Of a DNA stretch of 64,000 nt, positions 17,591 through 25,345 are shown in pieces. Numbering within the stretch: position 1 is the stretch's first letter; the number at the start of each line of letters is the position of its first letter. The DNA is from Lysinibacillus fusiformis (GTDB lineage Bacteria; Bacillota; Bacilli; Bacillales_A; Planococcaceae): positions 1,178,001 through 1,242,000 of the forward strand of contig NZ_PDFK01000001.1 of the NCBI RefSeq assembly GCF_002845985.1, read 5' to 3'. Under the pieces are notes generated by a model that had not been told where the DNA came from, ran no database searches, and was given only the letters and a program-made list of their open reading frames with translations. The position numbers and the translations under genes are program-made.

Positions 17591-18667
17591 TTACTTTGTT
17601 AATCTTTCGAATAATGGCGCTGTTTTTTCACGCCATAAGGATGCGGATAGACAATTATCCACTAGACGGCGGATTGTATATTCGGCTTCAGCATAACGCT
17701 TCGAATGACCCATTGCATCCTGGATAGCTTCTTTGTAGTGTGCTCGAACTGCCTCAATTGCTGTTTCTGCCTCCTCTGAAAGTGCACAATGTTGCCCAAT
17801 ATCAAAAATTTTGTCCCCTAATCTACCATCCTGTGGATCAAAGACATGGGGCTCTGTGCTATCAAAGATACAGAAATTAAGCTCTGGAATAATGACCATA
17901 TCCACTGAACCTGCATCTAAACCACACCATATAATTTGTGCATCAAGACCTCTAGCATTAGCCTCATCCGCTAAACCCTTCATTAATGAAGACTTACCTG
18001 TACCAGGCTTACCTTTAATCATGAAGCGAGTCGTTATACTTTTTGTAATACTTTCAACGGTATTTTCCGCACCTCTAGGCGTTAGTGTTCCAAGTAAACG
18101 ATGTGTCCGTATACCCGTTTTATTTAAAACAATTGACTGGAACACTTCTGTCTTTAAATTTTCCACTTGTTCATTTAATGCCTGCCAGTTCATACAGCTT
18201 TGCGTGATAATCTCCCAGTCATCATGAAGCTTGATTGCCTGATCCAGCTTTGCAATACATTTTTCACGCCAAGTTGCACGCTCCTGCATCGCCTCAGCAA
18301 GCTGCTCCCCAACCTTTTCAAGCTGTACTTCCTCTAAACAATCATAAAAGGACATAACGCGATGCTTTGTACCGAGTAAAGTTGGCTCGATATTCCATTC
18401 AGAGGCCCATACAAAAAGTCTGTTACAGCCCTTTACATAAACGGCCTCAACTACTTCCTCTAATAAAGCATGCTTAAACCATTCGACTGCAAAGCCCTGC
18501 TTCACATAAAAATACCCTAGCTCTTTTAACAGCTCTGATCCTTTAAATGTGGGGGCACCTTGCAAAAAGTAAACAAGCTCCGCCTCTTCTATCATCTCTT
18601 TATATAAATGTTTCACACCTTGCCCAGTCAATGCGTGTCCAAAATAATACGTTACATTTCCATTCAA
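17591..18667 (-). CDS. Two-domain P-loop ATPase-like protein (PRK06851 type) with degenerate first P-loop
   Basis: 358-residue protein of an uncharacterised Bacillales family with two similar halves. Each half starts with a Y/HRxxG-x-LTxxG-like segment (YYFGHALTGQG; HRLLGTLTPRG) followed by a P-loop region. The second half keeps Walker A, IKGKPGTGKSSLMKG (about 218-232). The first has LQGAPTFKGSELLKE where GGPGTGKST would be expected, so it should not bind ATP in the ordinary way. Start is TTG at 18667, 8 bases after AAGGAGG. Function unknown. The next gene downstream on the same strand is kbl, about 70 bases away. Confidence 0.75.
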   Translation of the reverse strand: MNGNVTYYFGHALTGQGVKHLYKEMIEEAELVYFLQGAPTFKGSELLKELGYFYVKQGFAVEWFKHALLEEVVEAVYVKGCNRLFVWASEWNIEPTLLGTKHRVMSFYDCLEEVQLEKVGEQLAEAMQERATWREKCIAKLDQAIKLHDDWEIITQSCMNWQALNEQVENLKTEVFQSIVLNKTGIRTHRLLGTLTPRGAENTVESITKSITTRFMIKGKPGTGKSSLMKGLADEANARGLDAQIIWCGLDAGSVDMVIIPELNFCIFDSTEPHVFDPQDGRLGDKIFDIGQHCALSEEAETAIEAVRAHYKEAIQDAMGHSKRYAEAEYTIRRLVDNCLSASLWREKTAPLFERLTK

Positions 18668-18727
18668 ATGTCGTTCCTCCTTTAGCTTCTGCCCTGCATT
18701 ATATGAAAGAACGCTAAAAAAGATGAA

Positions 18728-18762
18728 AAGCTACTTCTATCTTTTACAGATCTAAGTAGCTT
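18728..18762 (-). terminator. Terminator after the YczE-type gene
   Basis: 9-bp stem AAGCTACTT (18728-18736) / AAGTAGCTT (18754-18762), followed on the minus strand by TTCATCTTTTTT. Confidence 0.8.
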
Positions 18763-18768
18763 CATCGT

Positions 18769-19404
18769 TTAATAGAATGGCTTCATTCCTTCTATATGCC
18801 CAATACATTTCATTAATATTTTACGACAATACGGTAATGAATATTGCACAATATAGCCTGAGGTTAGAGCGATTAATACCGTCCCTACGCCAACTGGTCC
18901 TCCTAAAAGCCAGCCAACAATGGTCACCAGAACTTCGATGCCCATTCTGGCTGTTTTAATCGAGCCACCAAACTTTTCAACAAGTATCATCATTAAAGTA
19001 TCTCGTGGACCTGCACCCATATTCGGTGCAATATACATCCCACAGCCAAAACTTAAAACAAATAAACCAATGATAAAATATGTAATCTGCAAGCCATAAA
19101 CATCAGTAGATGGCAGCACCAAATTAAATACATCAATGAAGGAGCCGATGAGCAGCATGTTCAGCCAAGTGCCTATCTTTGGCCATTCACGTAACACAAT
19201 CGATGTTGAAGCAACTATAAAGAGCCCTGTTATAATAGACCATGTCCCAATACTTAACCCAAAATTTTGAAATAACCCAACATGCAAGACATCCCAAGGG
19301 CTTGTGCCAACAATTTTCCCCTTTATCGACATCGTGATGCCAAGTGACATCACAATTAGGCCACTAATAAAAAATGTCCAACGCCACCCCATTATCTTAC
19401 GCAT
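18769..19404 (-). CDS. YczE/YitT-family integral membrane protein
   Basis: 211 residues with about five hydrophobic segments and the internal repeat usual for this family: GTSPWDVLHVGL near residue 33 and GAGPRDTLMM near residue 132, both G-x-(S/G)-P-x-D motifs. Members are membrane proteins of unknown transport or regulatory function; B. subtilis YczE affects surfactin production. GAGGGATAGG precedes the ATG. Monocistronic between terminators. Confidence 0.82.
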   Translation of the reverse strand: MRKIMGWRWTFFISGLIVMSLGITMSIKGKIVGTSPWDVLHVGLFQNFGLSIGTWSIITGLFIVASTSIVLREWPKIGTWLNMLLIGSFIDVFNLVLPSTDVYGLQITYFIIGLFVLSFGCGMYIAPNMGAGPRDTLMMILVEKFGGSIKTARMGIEVLVTIVGWLLGGPVGVGTVLIALTSGYIVQYSLPYCRKILMKCIGHIEGMKPFY

Positions 19405-19508
19405 TTCCTATCCCTCTCTCTATGCATGATATTGCTCTAACTGTATCACATTTTCTATAAAAAATTGAGAGACTGCGCTTGTACTTGATTGTCCATTATA
19501 CATAAAGA

Positions 19509-19538
19509 AACTACCCATTCTCTCACGCATGGGTAGTT
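19509..19538 (-). terminator. Terminator overlapping the 3' end of the ybaK-type gene
   Basis: 9-bp stem AACTACCCA (19509-19517) / TGGGTAGTT (19530-19538), then TTCTTTATG on the minus strand. The upstream arm includes the last codons of the coding sequence and the stop lies in the loop. Confidence 0.75.
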
Positions 19539-20017
19539 GTAATAGGGGCAAGCTGTGCCTTTGTCATATTTTTCAAGTCGTCTAGCTGAACATGGATTTG
19601 CATACCTATTTTCCCCGCACTCACAATAATACTATCTTGCCCTAGGGCAGATTCATCTATTACTGTTGGATATAACTTCTTCATCCCCACTGGTGAACAT
19701 CCGCCACGTACATAACCGGTATAACCAAGTAAATCCTTTACCGCTAGCATTTCGATTTTCTTTTCCCCGACTACCTTTGCGGCAGCTTTTAAATCCAGCT
19801 CCTCTGCCACTGGAATGATAAATACAAATAGCTTTTGTGCGCTTGCCTTTGCTACCAATGTTTTAAACACACGCGTGACAGGGTGACCAATTTTTTCTGC
19901 AACAGAGACACCATCAACTTGACCGTCTCCCGTTTCATATTCAATCACATCAAAATGGATTTTTTGTTGTTCTAATAATCGAATTGCATTTGTTTTCGCA
20001 TGCTTTGCCTTTGCCAT
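19523..20017 (-). CDS. ybaK: Cys-tRNA(Pro)/aminoacyl-tRNA deacylase, YbaK/EbsC family
   Basis: 164-residue protein of the YbaK editing-domain family, which clears mischarged Cys-tRNA(Pro) in trans. Typical features: [20 protein letters not shown] at the N-terminus, VFKTLVAK with the functionally important Lys, [20 protein letters not shown], and [15 protein letters not shown] precedes the ATG. It is followed, within its own stop region, by a terminator hairpin. Confidence 0.9.
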   Translation of the reverse strand: MAKAKHAKTNAIRLLEQQKIHFDVIEYETGDGQVDGVSVAEKIGHPVTRVFKTLVAKASAQKLFVFIIPVAEELDLKAAAKVVGEKKIEMLAVKDLLGYTGYVRGGCSPVGMKKLYPTVIDESALGQDSIIVSAGKIGMQIHVQLDDLKNMTKAQLAPITTTHA

Positions 20018-20041
20018 GTCAATAATCTCCTATCTACAGCA

Positions 20042-20767
20042 TCAGGCTATCAAAGAGAACATAGAGTCCGTGTCTGGACGATAGCCATTTTTCGTCATTT
20101 GAACATGAGCCGCATATTTTTCCGATACCTGATGGAATGTTCTTAATTTAAATGCAGTCTCATAGTTCTTACCGAAAATTGTATCTGCAAATGGATCCAA
20201 TTTCAATTCCTTCGAGAAACGTTCAGGAACCTTCACTTCCATGATGTCACGTACAAAGGATGGTTCTTCTTCACCTATTTTGCCCTCTTCAGTATACGAA
20301 TCGTTTAATATATGTTGTATTTGCGCATTCACGCTTTGTGCCACACGTAAATCTTGAGGAGAAGGCTCTGTCGATGCTAATGCGGCATGTCGCACCTGCT
20401 CTAAAATTTGCAAGGTGTCATTTTGCTCTGGATTGGCGACAGCAGAAGATTCTGCGCTATCACTAGTACCTTCTTTATAGGATCGCTCATGAGCACGTAC
20501 ATTCTTTTCTGTTTGCCGCAAGTCTTCCATTATGGCTTGCTGTTGAGGAGTAACTTCTTTTGACTTTTCTTGTTGCTGCTCAAATAAGTCTTGATCGGTA
20601 CGCCCTAACAGTAGATTTTCAAGTTCAAGCAATGCTGGGTTTTTCTTTGGCTGAAAATACATCGCATTTTTGCGATAAGCTTCTCCGGCTTCTTTTCGCT
20701 GCAAGATTTTTTTACGATTATATTGCGATGAAATTCTCTCTTGCTCCCTTAAATTTGATATTTTCAT
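20042..20767 (-). CDS. SprA-related putative metalloprotease homologue with degenerate HExxH
   Basis: About 241 residues, hydrophilic, no signal peptide or membrane segment. The middle resembles the SprA-related (CJM1_0395-type putative metalloprotease) family: LRQTEKNVRAHERSY (about 83-97) matches the family VRAHEQAH region, and ILEQVRHAALASTEPSPQDLRVA (about 121-143) in two short blocks matches the family A-P-A-E-P-S-x-Q-D block. The second zinc His is Tyr97 (HERSY, not HExxH), and the segment usually between the two blocks is mostly missing. The protein is probably inactive as a protease. ATG at 20767 follows GAGGTG. Confidence 0.6.
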   Translation of the reverse strand: MKISNLREQERISSQYNRKKILQRKEAGEAYRKNAMYFQPKKNPALLELENLLLGRTDQDLFEQQQEKSKEVTPQQQAIMEDLRQTEKNVRAHERSYKEGTSDSAESSAVANPEQNDTLQILEQVRHAALASTEPSPQDLRVAQSVNAQIQHILNDSYTEEGKIGEEEPSFVRDIMEVKVPERFSKELKLDPFADTIFGKNYETAFKLRTFHQVSEKYAAHVQMTKNGYRPDTDSMFSLIA

Positions 20768-21030
20768 AGTTTTCACCTCGCCCTTCTATCTTCATATGCT
20801 AATAAGATACTAGATATGAAAATATCTTCTTTCACTATATCTATACCGTCTGAACAGTTTCTGTACACTCATTATCGGAATTTTCACTATTAAATTCAAG
20901 CAAAAATTAATACTAACCACCTAAAGAGATACTAATTATTTTTAGTGCTAGGTATAAAGACTCTATTTTTAAGCGTATAATCCATACATTCATTTTACAG
21001 TAAGCACTCTTTAAACAAAATTTTTATTAA
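20768..21030. other. AT-rich intergenic stretch
   Basis: About 260 bases with no credible coding region. It holds the promoter of the SprA-like gene. No operator or other structure was recognised. Confidence 0.4.
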
Positions 21031-21034
21031 CGCA

Positions 21035-21064
21035 AAAAACAGCCCTTAAAACAGGACTGCTTTC
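21035..21064 (-). terminator. Terminator of the vanZ-type gene
   Basis: On the minus strand AGCAGTCC ... GGGCTGTT form a hairpin with two G-T pairs and a TTTTAA loop, followed by TTTTTG. It directly follows the VanZ stop. Confidence 0.7.
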
Positions 21065-21664
21065 TCATTTTTTAGGTCTAATTAAGATCCCTTTATAAGC
21101 TATATAGCCAAGCCATGCGCCAATCGTATTCAAAATTAAATCATCAATATCCGCAGAACCCACTGTAAAAATGAATTGAATGGTTTCTACAGCAAGACTA
21201 GCAAAAAAGCCTAAACAAATAATGACCCATGCTTTGCGAAATTTTTTCGACAATAATGGCAATAAAAAACCCATTGGCGTAAAAATTAATAAGTTGCCAA
21301 GAAGGTTAACGATTATGATATCCCAATTAAAATATTGAGAGTAGTTTATATAGCGGAGAATCGTTTCAAAGGGAACAAAATTAGTAGTTAGTCGCCAACT
21401 ACTATAATCAAACAAACCTAAGTCGCCAATAGAATAATCGCCTTGCAATAAAACAACTACTACATTTACTAAGCGATCAATGACCAATTTATAAAAAGCT
21501 ATAAATGAATAGATGCTAAATAAGATCCACCCCATGACCTTGAGGGGCAAATAATATGTATCAATGACATCTCGATACGGTAATGGGAGCTTGGCATTAC
21601 CGTGAACATCCGTTATGTTGTTTTTAGACAAGCTTAACACCCACTTCCCTTTATTCCTTCCCAT
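21065..21664 (-). CDS. VanZ-family membrane protein
   Basis: 199 residues. It has four or five hydrophobic segments and the VanZ family pattern: NFVPFETILRY in the middle, NLLGNLLIFTPMGFLLPLL, VETIQ, and SADIDDLILNTIGAWLGY near the C-terminus. VanZ gives low-level teicoplanin resistance in Tn1546; most chromosomal relatives have no known role, so no resistance claim is made. The start is uncertain: the ATG at 21664 lacks a clear ribosome site, and GTG or TTG codons some 8-11 codons downstream follow GGGAAGTGG. Confidence 0.82.
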   Translation of the reverse strand: MGRNKGKWVLSLSKNNITDVHGNAKLPLPYRDVIDTYYLPLKVMGWILFSIYSFIAFYKLVIDRLVNVVVVLLQGDYSIGDLGLFDYSSWRLTTNFVPFETILRYINYSQYFNWDIIIVNLLGNLLIFTPMGFLLPLLSKKFRKAWVIICLGFFASLAVETIQFIFTVGSADIDDLILNTIGAWLGYIAYKGILIRPKK

Positions 21665-21713
21665 ATTTTAATATGCTGCTCTATGGCATGCAAGTAGCTG
21701 AAAAAATTAATCA

Positions 21714-21750
21714 TTCAAAAAAAGCTGCCTCTTAACAGCAGAGACAGCCT
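21714..21750 (-). terminator. Terminator of the yng (leucine degradation) operon
   Basis: Stem between 21722-21731 and 21741-21750 (AAGCTGCCTC / GAGACAGCCT, two wobble pairs), followed on the minus strand by seven T. Confidence 0.85.
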
Positions 21751-21764
21751 TTCAATAAGTATGT

Positions 21765-23303
21765 TTATACTGGGTTTACCCCATGCTTACGTTGTGAGAA
21801 TAATAAGTATTTGGACATATAAAGCTCTAAGCGATTTTCTAACACCTTGCGTAACTCATTCGGCTCAATGACATCATCGATGATTAGCTCTGATGCTAAT
21901 CGATACACGTCAATTTCCTCTTGGTATTCTTTACGTTTCTCAGCAATGAAACTTGCTTGCTCTTCTTTTGGAAGCTCTGCAATTTTATTGGCATAAACAG
22001 CATTCACAGCAGCCTCTGGTCCCATTACGGCAATTTGTGCATTTGACAAAGCAATACAGCAATCTGGTTCAAAGGCAGGTCCTGCCATGGCATATAGACC
22101 TGCACCATACGCTTTACGCACAATGACCGTTAGCTTAGGAACAGTTGCCTCACTCATGGCAAAAATCATTTTCGCACCATGACGGATGATTCCTGCTTTT
22201 TCTACCTGAGTACCAATCATAAAGCCAGGAACGTCTGCTAAGAATAACAGCGGAATATTGAATGCATCACAAAGTGAAATGAACTTCGCTGCTTTATCAG
22301 CAGAATCGTGGAATAGCACGCCTCCCTTGACACGAGGTTGGTTAGCGATGATCCCAACGGATTGCCCATTAATACGTGCAAGACCTGTAATTAATTCTGG
22401 TGCAAATAATTTTTTGATTTCACAAAATGAATCTTCATCGATAATACGTTCAATTAATTTATACATATCAAAAGGAACATTTTGGTTTTGTGGAATTAAT
22501 TCTTCAATAGATTTATCAAATGAAGCAGGTGGTTTAGGTGCCTCTATCTTACTGCGCTCAGCATAGTTATTCGGGAAGTAACCTAAATATTTACGAGCAT
22601 ACGTAATAGCCTCCTGTTCTGTTTTGACAAGCACATCTCCACAGCCTGATACAGAACAGTGCATTTTTGCGCCACCCATTGTCTCTAAATCTACTTTCTC
22701 CCCAATAACCATTTCCGCCATCCGAGGTGATCCTAAATACATAGAAGCATTTCCTTCTACCATGACAACGATATCGCAAAATGCAGGTATATAAGCACCA
22801 CCTGCTGCGGAAGGACCAAATAATAAGCAAATTTGCGGAACTTTCCCTGACAGCTTGACTTGGTTGTAGAAAATACGTCCTGCTCCTCTGCGTCCTGGGA
22901 ACATTTCTAACTGATCTGTAATACGCGCACCTGCTGAATCGACTAAATATAGTAATGGGCAATTCAGCTTTTCAGCTGTTTCCTGAATACGAATCATTTT
23001 TTCAACTGTGCGTTTTCCCCAAGAGCCCGCTTTAATAGTAGAATCATTAGCTAGCACACATACCGTGCGACCATGAATTTTACCTATACCTGTGACAACA
23101 CCATCAGCTGGTAAATCCCCTGCTAAACAGTTTGCATAGAGGCCATCCTCTGATTGAAGACCATCATCTAGTAATAGTTCAAGACGTTCACGTACAAATA
23201 GCTTGCCTTGTTGTGCATTTTTATCATGATATTTTGGTAAACCACCTGTTAAAATTTTGTCCTTCATTGTAGGTGGCGTATTTTCTGTCGAGATATTGCT
23301 CAT
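21765..23303 (-). CDS. yngE: Acyl-CoA carboxylase carboxyltransferase subunit (methylcrotonyl-CoA carboxylase beta)
   Basis: Biotin-dependent carboxyltransferase of about 512 residues, the YngE/MccB type. It carboxylates 3-methylcrotonyl-CoA to 3-methylglutaconyl-CoA using carboxybiotin from the partner subunits. Seen: ARERLELLLD-like start (VRERLELLLDDG), VTGIGKIHGR, DSAGARITDQ, the FGPSAAGGAYIPAFCD acyl-CoA loop and KAYGAGLYAMAGPAF near the C-terminus. ATG at 23303 follows GGGAGG; the upstream in-frame codons lack a site. Last gene of the operon, order as in B. subtilis yngEFGHIJ. Confidence 0.92.
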   Translation of the reverse strand: MSNISTENTPPTMKDKILTGGLPKYHDKNAQQGKLFVRERLELLLDDGLQSEDGLYANCLAGDLPADGVVTGIGKIHGRTVCVLANDSTIKAGSWGKRTVEKMIRIQETAEKLNCPLLYLVDSAGARITDQLEMFPGRRGAGRIFYNQVKLSGKVPQICLLFGPSAAGGAYIPAFCDIVVMVEGNASMYLGSPRMAEMVIGEKVDLETMGGAKMHCSVSGCGDVLVKTEQEAITYARKYLGYFPNNYAERSKIEAPKPPASFDKSIEELIPQNQNVPFDMYKLIERIIDEDSFCEIKKLFAPELITGLARINGQSVGIIANQPRVKGGVLFHDSADKAAKFISLCDAFNIPLLFLADVPGFMIGTQVEKAGIIRHGAKMIFAMSEATVPKLTVIVRKAYGAGLYAMAGPAFEPDCCIALSNAQIAVMGPEAAVNAVYANKIAELPKEEQASFIAEKRKEYQEEIDVYRLASELIIDDVIEPNELRKVLENRLELYMSKYLLFSQRKHGVNPV

Positions 23304-23355
23304 GTTTATTTCCTCCCTTTGCCCAATCAATTACACCAAAATCATTTTTAGCGCT

Positions 23356-24138
23356 TTATTTCCCTGAATATTGTGGCGCTCGCTTCTCTTGGAAGGCTAA
23401 CAAGCCCTCTAATCGGTCTTCTGTTGGGATCAGTGCACTATATGCTAGTGATTCAATTTTTAACCCGGTAGCTAAATCTACCTCAACACCCTGATTGATT
23501 GCGACTTTAGCTTGCACTAGAGAGAGTGGTGCATTTTTTGCCATTTCTAGCGCAAGTTGTTGTGCCTTTTCCATTACCTCATGTTCCTCATAAACATACT
23601 CAACAATGCCATAATCTTTGGCTTCCGCCGCACTCAACCTACGTGCTGTATAAATTAATTCCTTTGCTTTGCCAAGGCCAATTAGTCGTGGAAGTCGTTG
23701 TGTTCCTCCAGCACCTGGGATAATACCGAGTGATGTTTCTGTTAAACCAAGCTTTGCATGTGTAGCGGCAATACGTAGATCACAAGCTAATGCCAGCTCC
23801 AATCCACCGCCAAATGCTACCCCATTTAGTACAGCAATGACAGGCTGAGCAAGTGTCTCAACTTTTGCCACAGTCGCACCAATCAACTGTACGATTTGCT
23901 TCACTTGTCGATCAGCCATTCCTTTACGTTCTTTTAAATCTGCTCCTGCACAAAATGCCTTTTCTCCTGCACCTGTCAGTAGGACAACACGCACTGCTGG
24001 ATCTCCATTGATTTGATCGAGCATGTTGGACAGCTCACGAAGTAACTGAACAGACATAGCATTTGCAGCTTCTGGTCTTGTTAGGGTAATCAGTCCAATG
24101 CTGCCCTCTAGTAATTCCAAACGAACAAGTTGTGTCAT
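23356..24138 (-). CDS. yngF: Enoyl-CoA hydratase (methylglutaconyl-CoA hydratase)
   Basis: Crotonase of 260 residues, converting 3-methylglutaconyl-CoA to HMG-CoA in leucine degradation. Intact motifs: FCAGADLKERKG (about 61-72), GVAFGGGLELALACDLRIA (about 102-120), and LTETSLGIIPGAGGTQRLPR with the catalytic Glu, followed by KAKELIYTARRLSA with the second Glu. It overlaps the HMG-CoA lyase stop by 4 bases (ATGA), so it is translationally coupled. Contrast the crotonase in the met operon, where the first Glu is absent. Confidence 0.92.
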   Translation of the reverse strand: MTQLVRLELLEGSIGLITLTRPEAANAMSVQLLRELSNMLDQINGDPAVRVVLLTGAGEKAFCAGADLKERKGMADRQVKQIVQLIGATVAKVETLAQPVIAVLNGVAFGGGLELALACDLRIAATHAKLGLTETSLGIIPGAGGTQRLPRLIGLGKAKELIYTARRLSAAEAKDYGIVEYVYEEHEVMEKAQQLALEMAKNAPLSLVQAKVAINQGVEVDLATGLKIESLAYSALIPTEDRLEGLLAFQEKRAPQYSGK

Positions 24139-25052
24139 CGTTGGTTTGCACTCCTTTCATTACGGACAATAGCCATTTGCTTCGATGCAACCGCTTTGCC
24201 TAATTTCTCTTCAATAAAGAGTGCTGCCTCTAGCACTTTCTGTCGATCTATTCCTGTTTCAATGCCCATCTCATCGAATAAATATAATAAATCCTCTGTA
24301 GCTACATTCCCTGAAGCTCCTTTAGCATATGGACAGCCCCCTAATCCGCCAAGCGCACTATCAAACTTGGTCATACCCATCTCTAAGGATTTCATAATAT
24401 TGGCTAGCGCTGTCCCACGTGTGTCATGAAAATGCATGGCAAAATTTTCAGCATCGTATCTTTTTAATAATGCCTCTAAAAGATACTCAACCTGCGTTGG
24501 CACGCCAACACCAATTGTGTCACCAAGCGATATTTCAGCCACACCCATTTCCAATAATTTATCTGTTACACGTAGTACTTTGTCAGGATGTATATACCCC
24601 TCATATGGACAGCCAATAACCGTTGAGATATACCCTCGAACTTTTTTCTTTGCAGCCTTAGCCCCTATTACTACTTCCTCTAATATAGGAAATGTATCGT
24701 CAATGGTTTTATTAATATTGCTTTGATTATGACTTTCACTAGCAGACATAAAAATACTTACTTCGTCTACTTCAGCCTGTAATGCACGTTCTAAGCCACG
24801 CATATTAGGTACAAGCGCTGCATAAGTAATATCCTTCTGCCGTTTAATAGCTTGAAGAACCTCAACAGCATCTGCCAATTGAGGTATCCATTTCGGATGA
24901 ACAAATGAAGTCACTTCAATGTAAGTTAGTCCTGTTTGGCTCAATAAATTCACTAATTGTATTTTATCAACAGTTGTAATATGCGTTTTTTCGTTTTGTA
25001 AACCATCACGGGGACCAACTTCTTTGATCATGACATGCTTAGGTAGCTGCAT
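24135..25052 (-). CDS. yngG: Hydroxymethylglutaryl-CoA lyase
   Basis: 305-residue TIM-barrel enzyme splitting HMG-CoA into acetoacetate and acetyl-CoA, the last step of the leucine route. Diagnostic segments: IKEVGPRDGLQNE with the metal/catalytic Arg-Asp, EVTSFVHPKWIPQLAD, SLGDTIGVG, the metal-binding HFHDTRG, and GGLGGCPYAKGASGNVATED carrying the catalytic Cys. AGGAGG lies 9 bases before the ATG. It follows the biotin carrier gene by 15 bases. Confidence 0.94.
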   Translation of the reverse strand: MQLPKHVMIKEVGPRDGLQNEKTHITTVDKIQLVNLLSQTGLTYIEVTSFVHPKWIPQLADAVEVLQAIKRQKDITYAALVPNMRGLERALQAEVDEVSIFMSASESHNQSNINKTIDDTFPILEEVVIGAKAAKKKVRGYISTVIGCPYEGYIHPDKVLRVTDKLLEMGVAEISLGDTIGVGVPTQVEYLLEALLKRYDAENFAMHFHDTRGTALANIMKSLEMGMTKFDSALGGLGGCPYAKGASGNVATEDLLYLFDEMGIETGIDRQKVLEAALFIEEKLGKAVASKQMAIVRNERSANQR

Positions 25053-25067
25053 TAAAGAAGCCTCCTC

Positions 25068-25280
25068 TTATTCAATTTCTAAAATATCATCATCAACGTT
25101 AATGAAGTCTCCCTCATTGGCAATGATCTTCGTTACCACGCCATCCTCTTCTGCTGCAATCGGAATTTCCATTTTCATCGATTCTAAAATAGCTACATCT
25201 TGGCCTGCCGTCACTTTCTCTCCTTCTGTTACGACGATTTTCCACACTGTACCTGCCATACTTGCTTTTACTGTTGCCAT
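25068..25280 (-). CDS. yngHB: Biotin/lipoyl attachment protein (BCCP subunit of the carboxylase)
   Basis: 70-residue single biotinyl domain. The biotinylation site is the Lys in ILESMKMEIPI (about residue 36), in the standard MKM context, flanked by GTVWKIVVTEGE and GDFINVDDDILEIE. It carries CO2 between the biotin carboxylase and carboxyltransferase. It is a separate small gene here, as in B. subtilis, rather than fused to the carboxylase subunit. AGGAG precedes the ATG. Confidence 0.93.
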   Translation of the reverse strand: MATVKASMAGTVWKIVVTEGEKVTAGQDVAILESMKMEIPIAAEEDGVVTKIIANEGDFINVDDDILEIE

Positions 25281-25302
25281 TATCCTTCACTCCTAATTTT
25301 AG

Positions 25303-25339
25303 TCATACATTCGCCCTTCAAAGAAGCACGAATGTATGA
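25303..25339 (-). other. Intercistronic hairpin between accC-type and BCCP genes
   Basis: Perfect 11-bp stem TCATACATTCG (25303-25313) / CGAATGTATGA (25329-25339) with a 15-base loop. On the minus strand no T run follows, so it looks like an RNA processing or stability element rather than a terminator. Confidence 0.6.
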
Positions 25340-25345
25340 AAGTTG

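Noticed and set aside
21065..21664. VanZ-type gene as a glycopeptide resistance gene
   Set aside because: No vanA/vanH/vanX or two-component genes are near; chromosomal VanZ relatives are common and not linked to resistance.
22591..22962. 123-codon open frame overlapping yngE in another frame
   Set aside because: Low-complexity, Cys/Arg-rich translation typical of an out-of-frame reading of a real gene.
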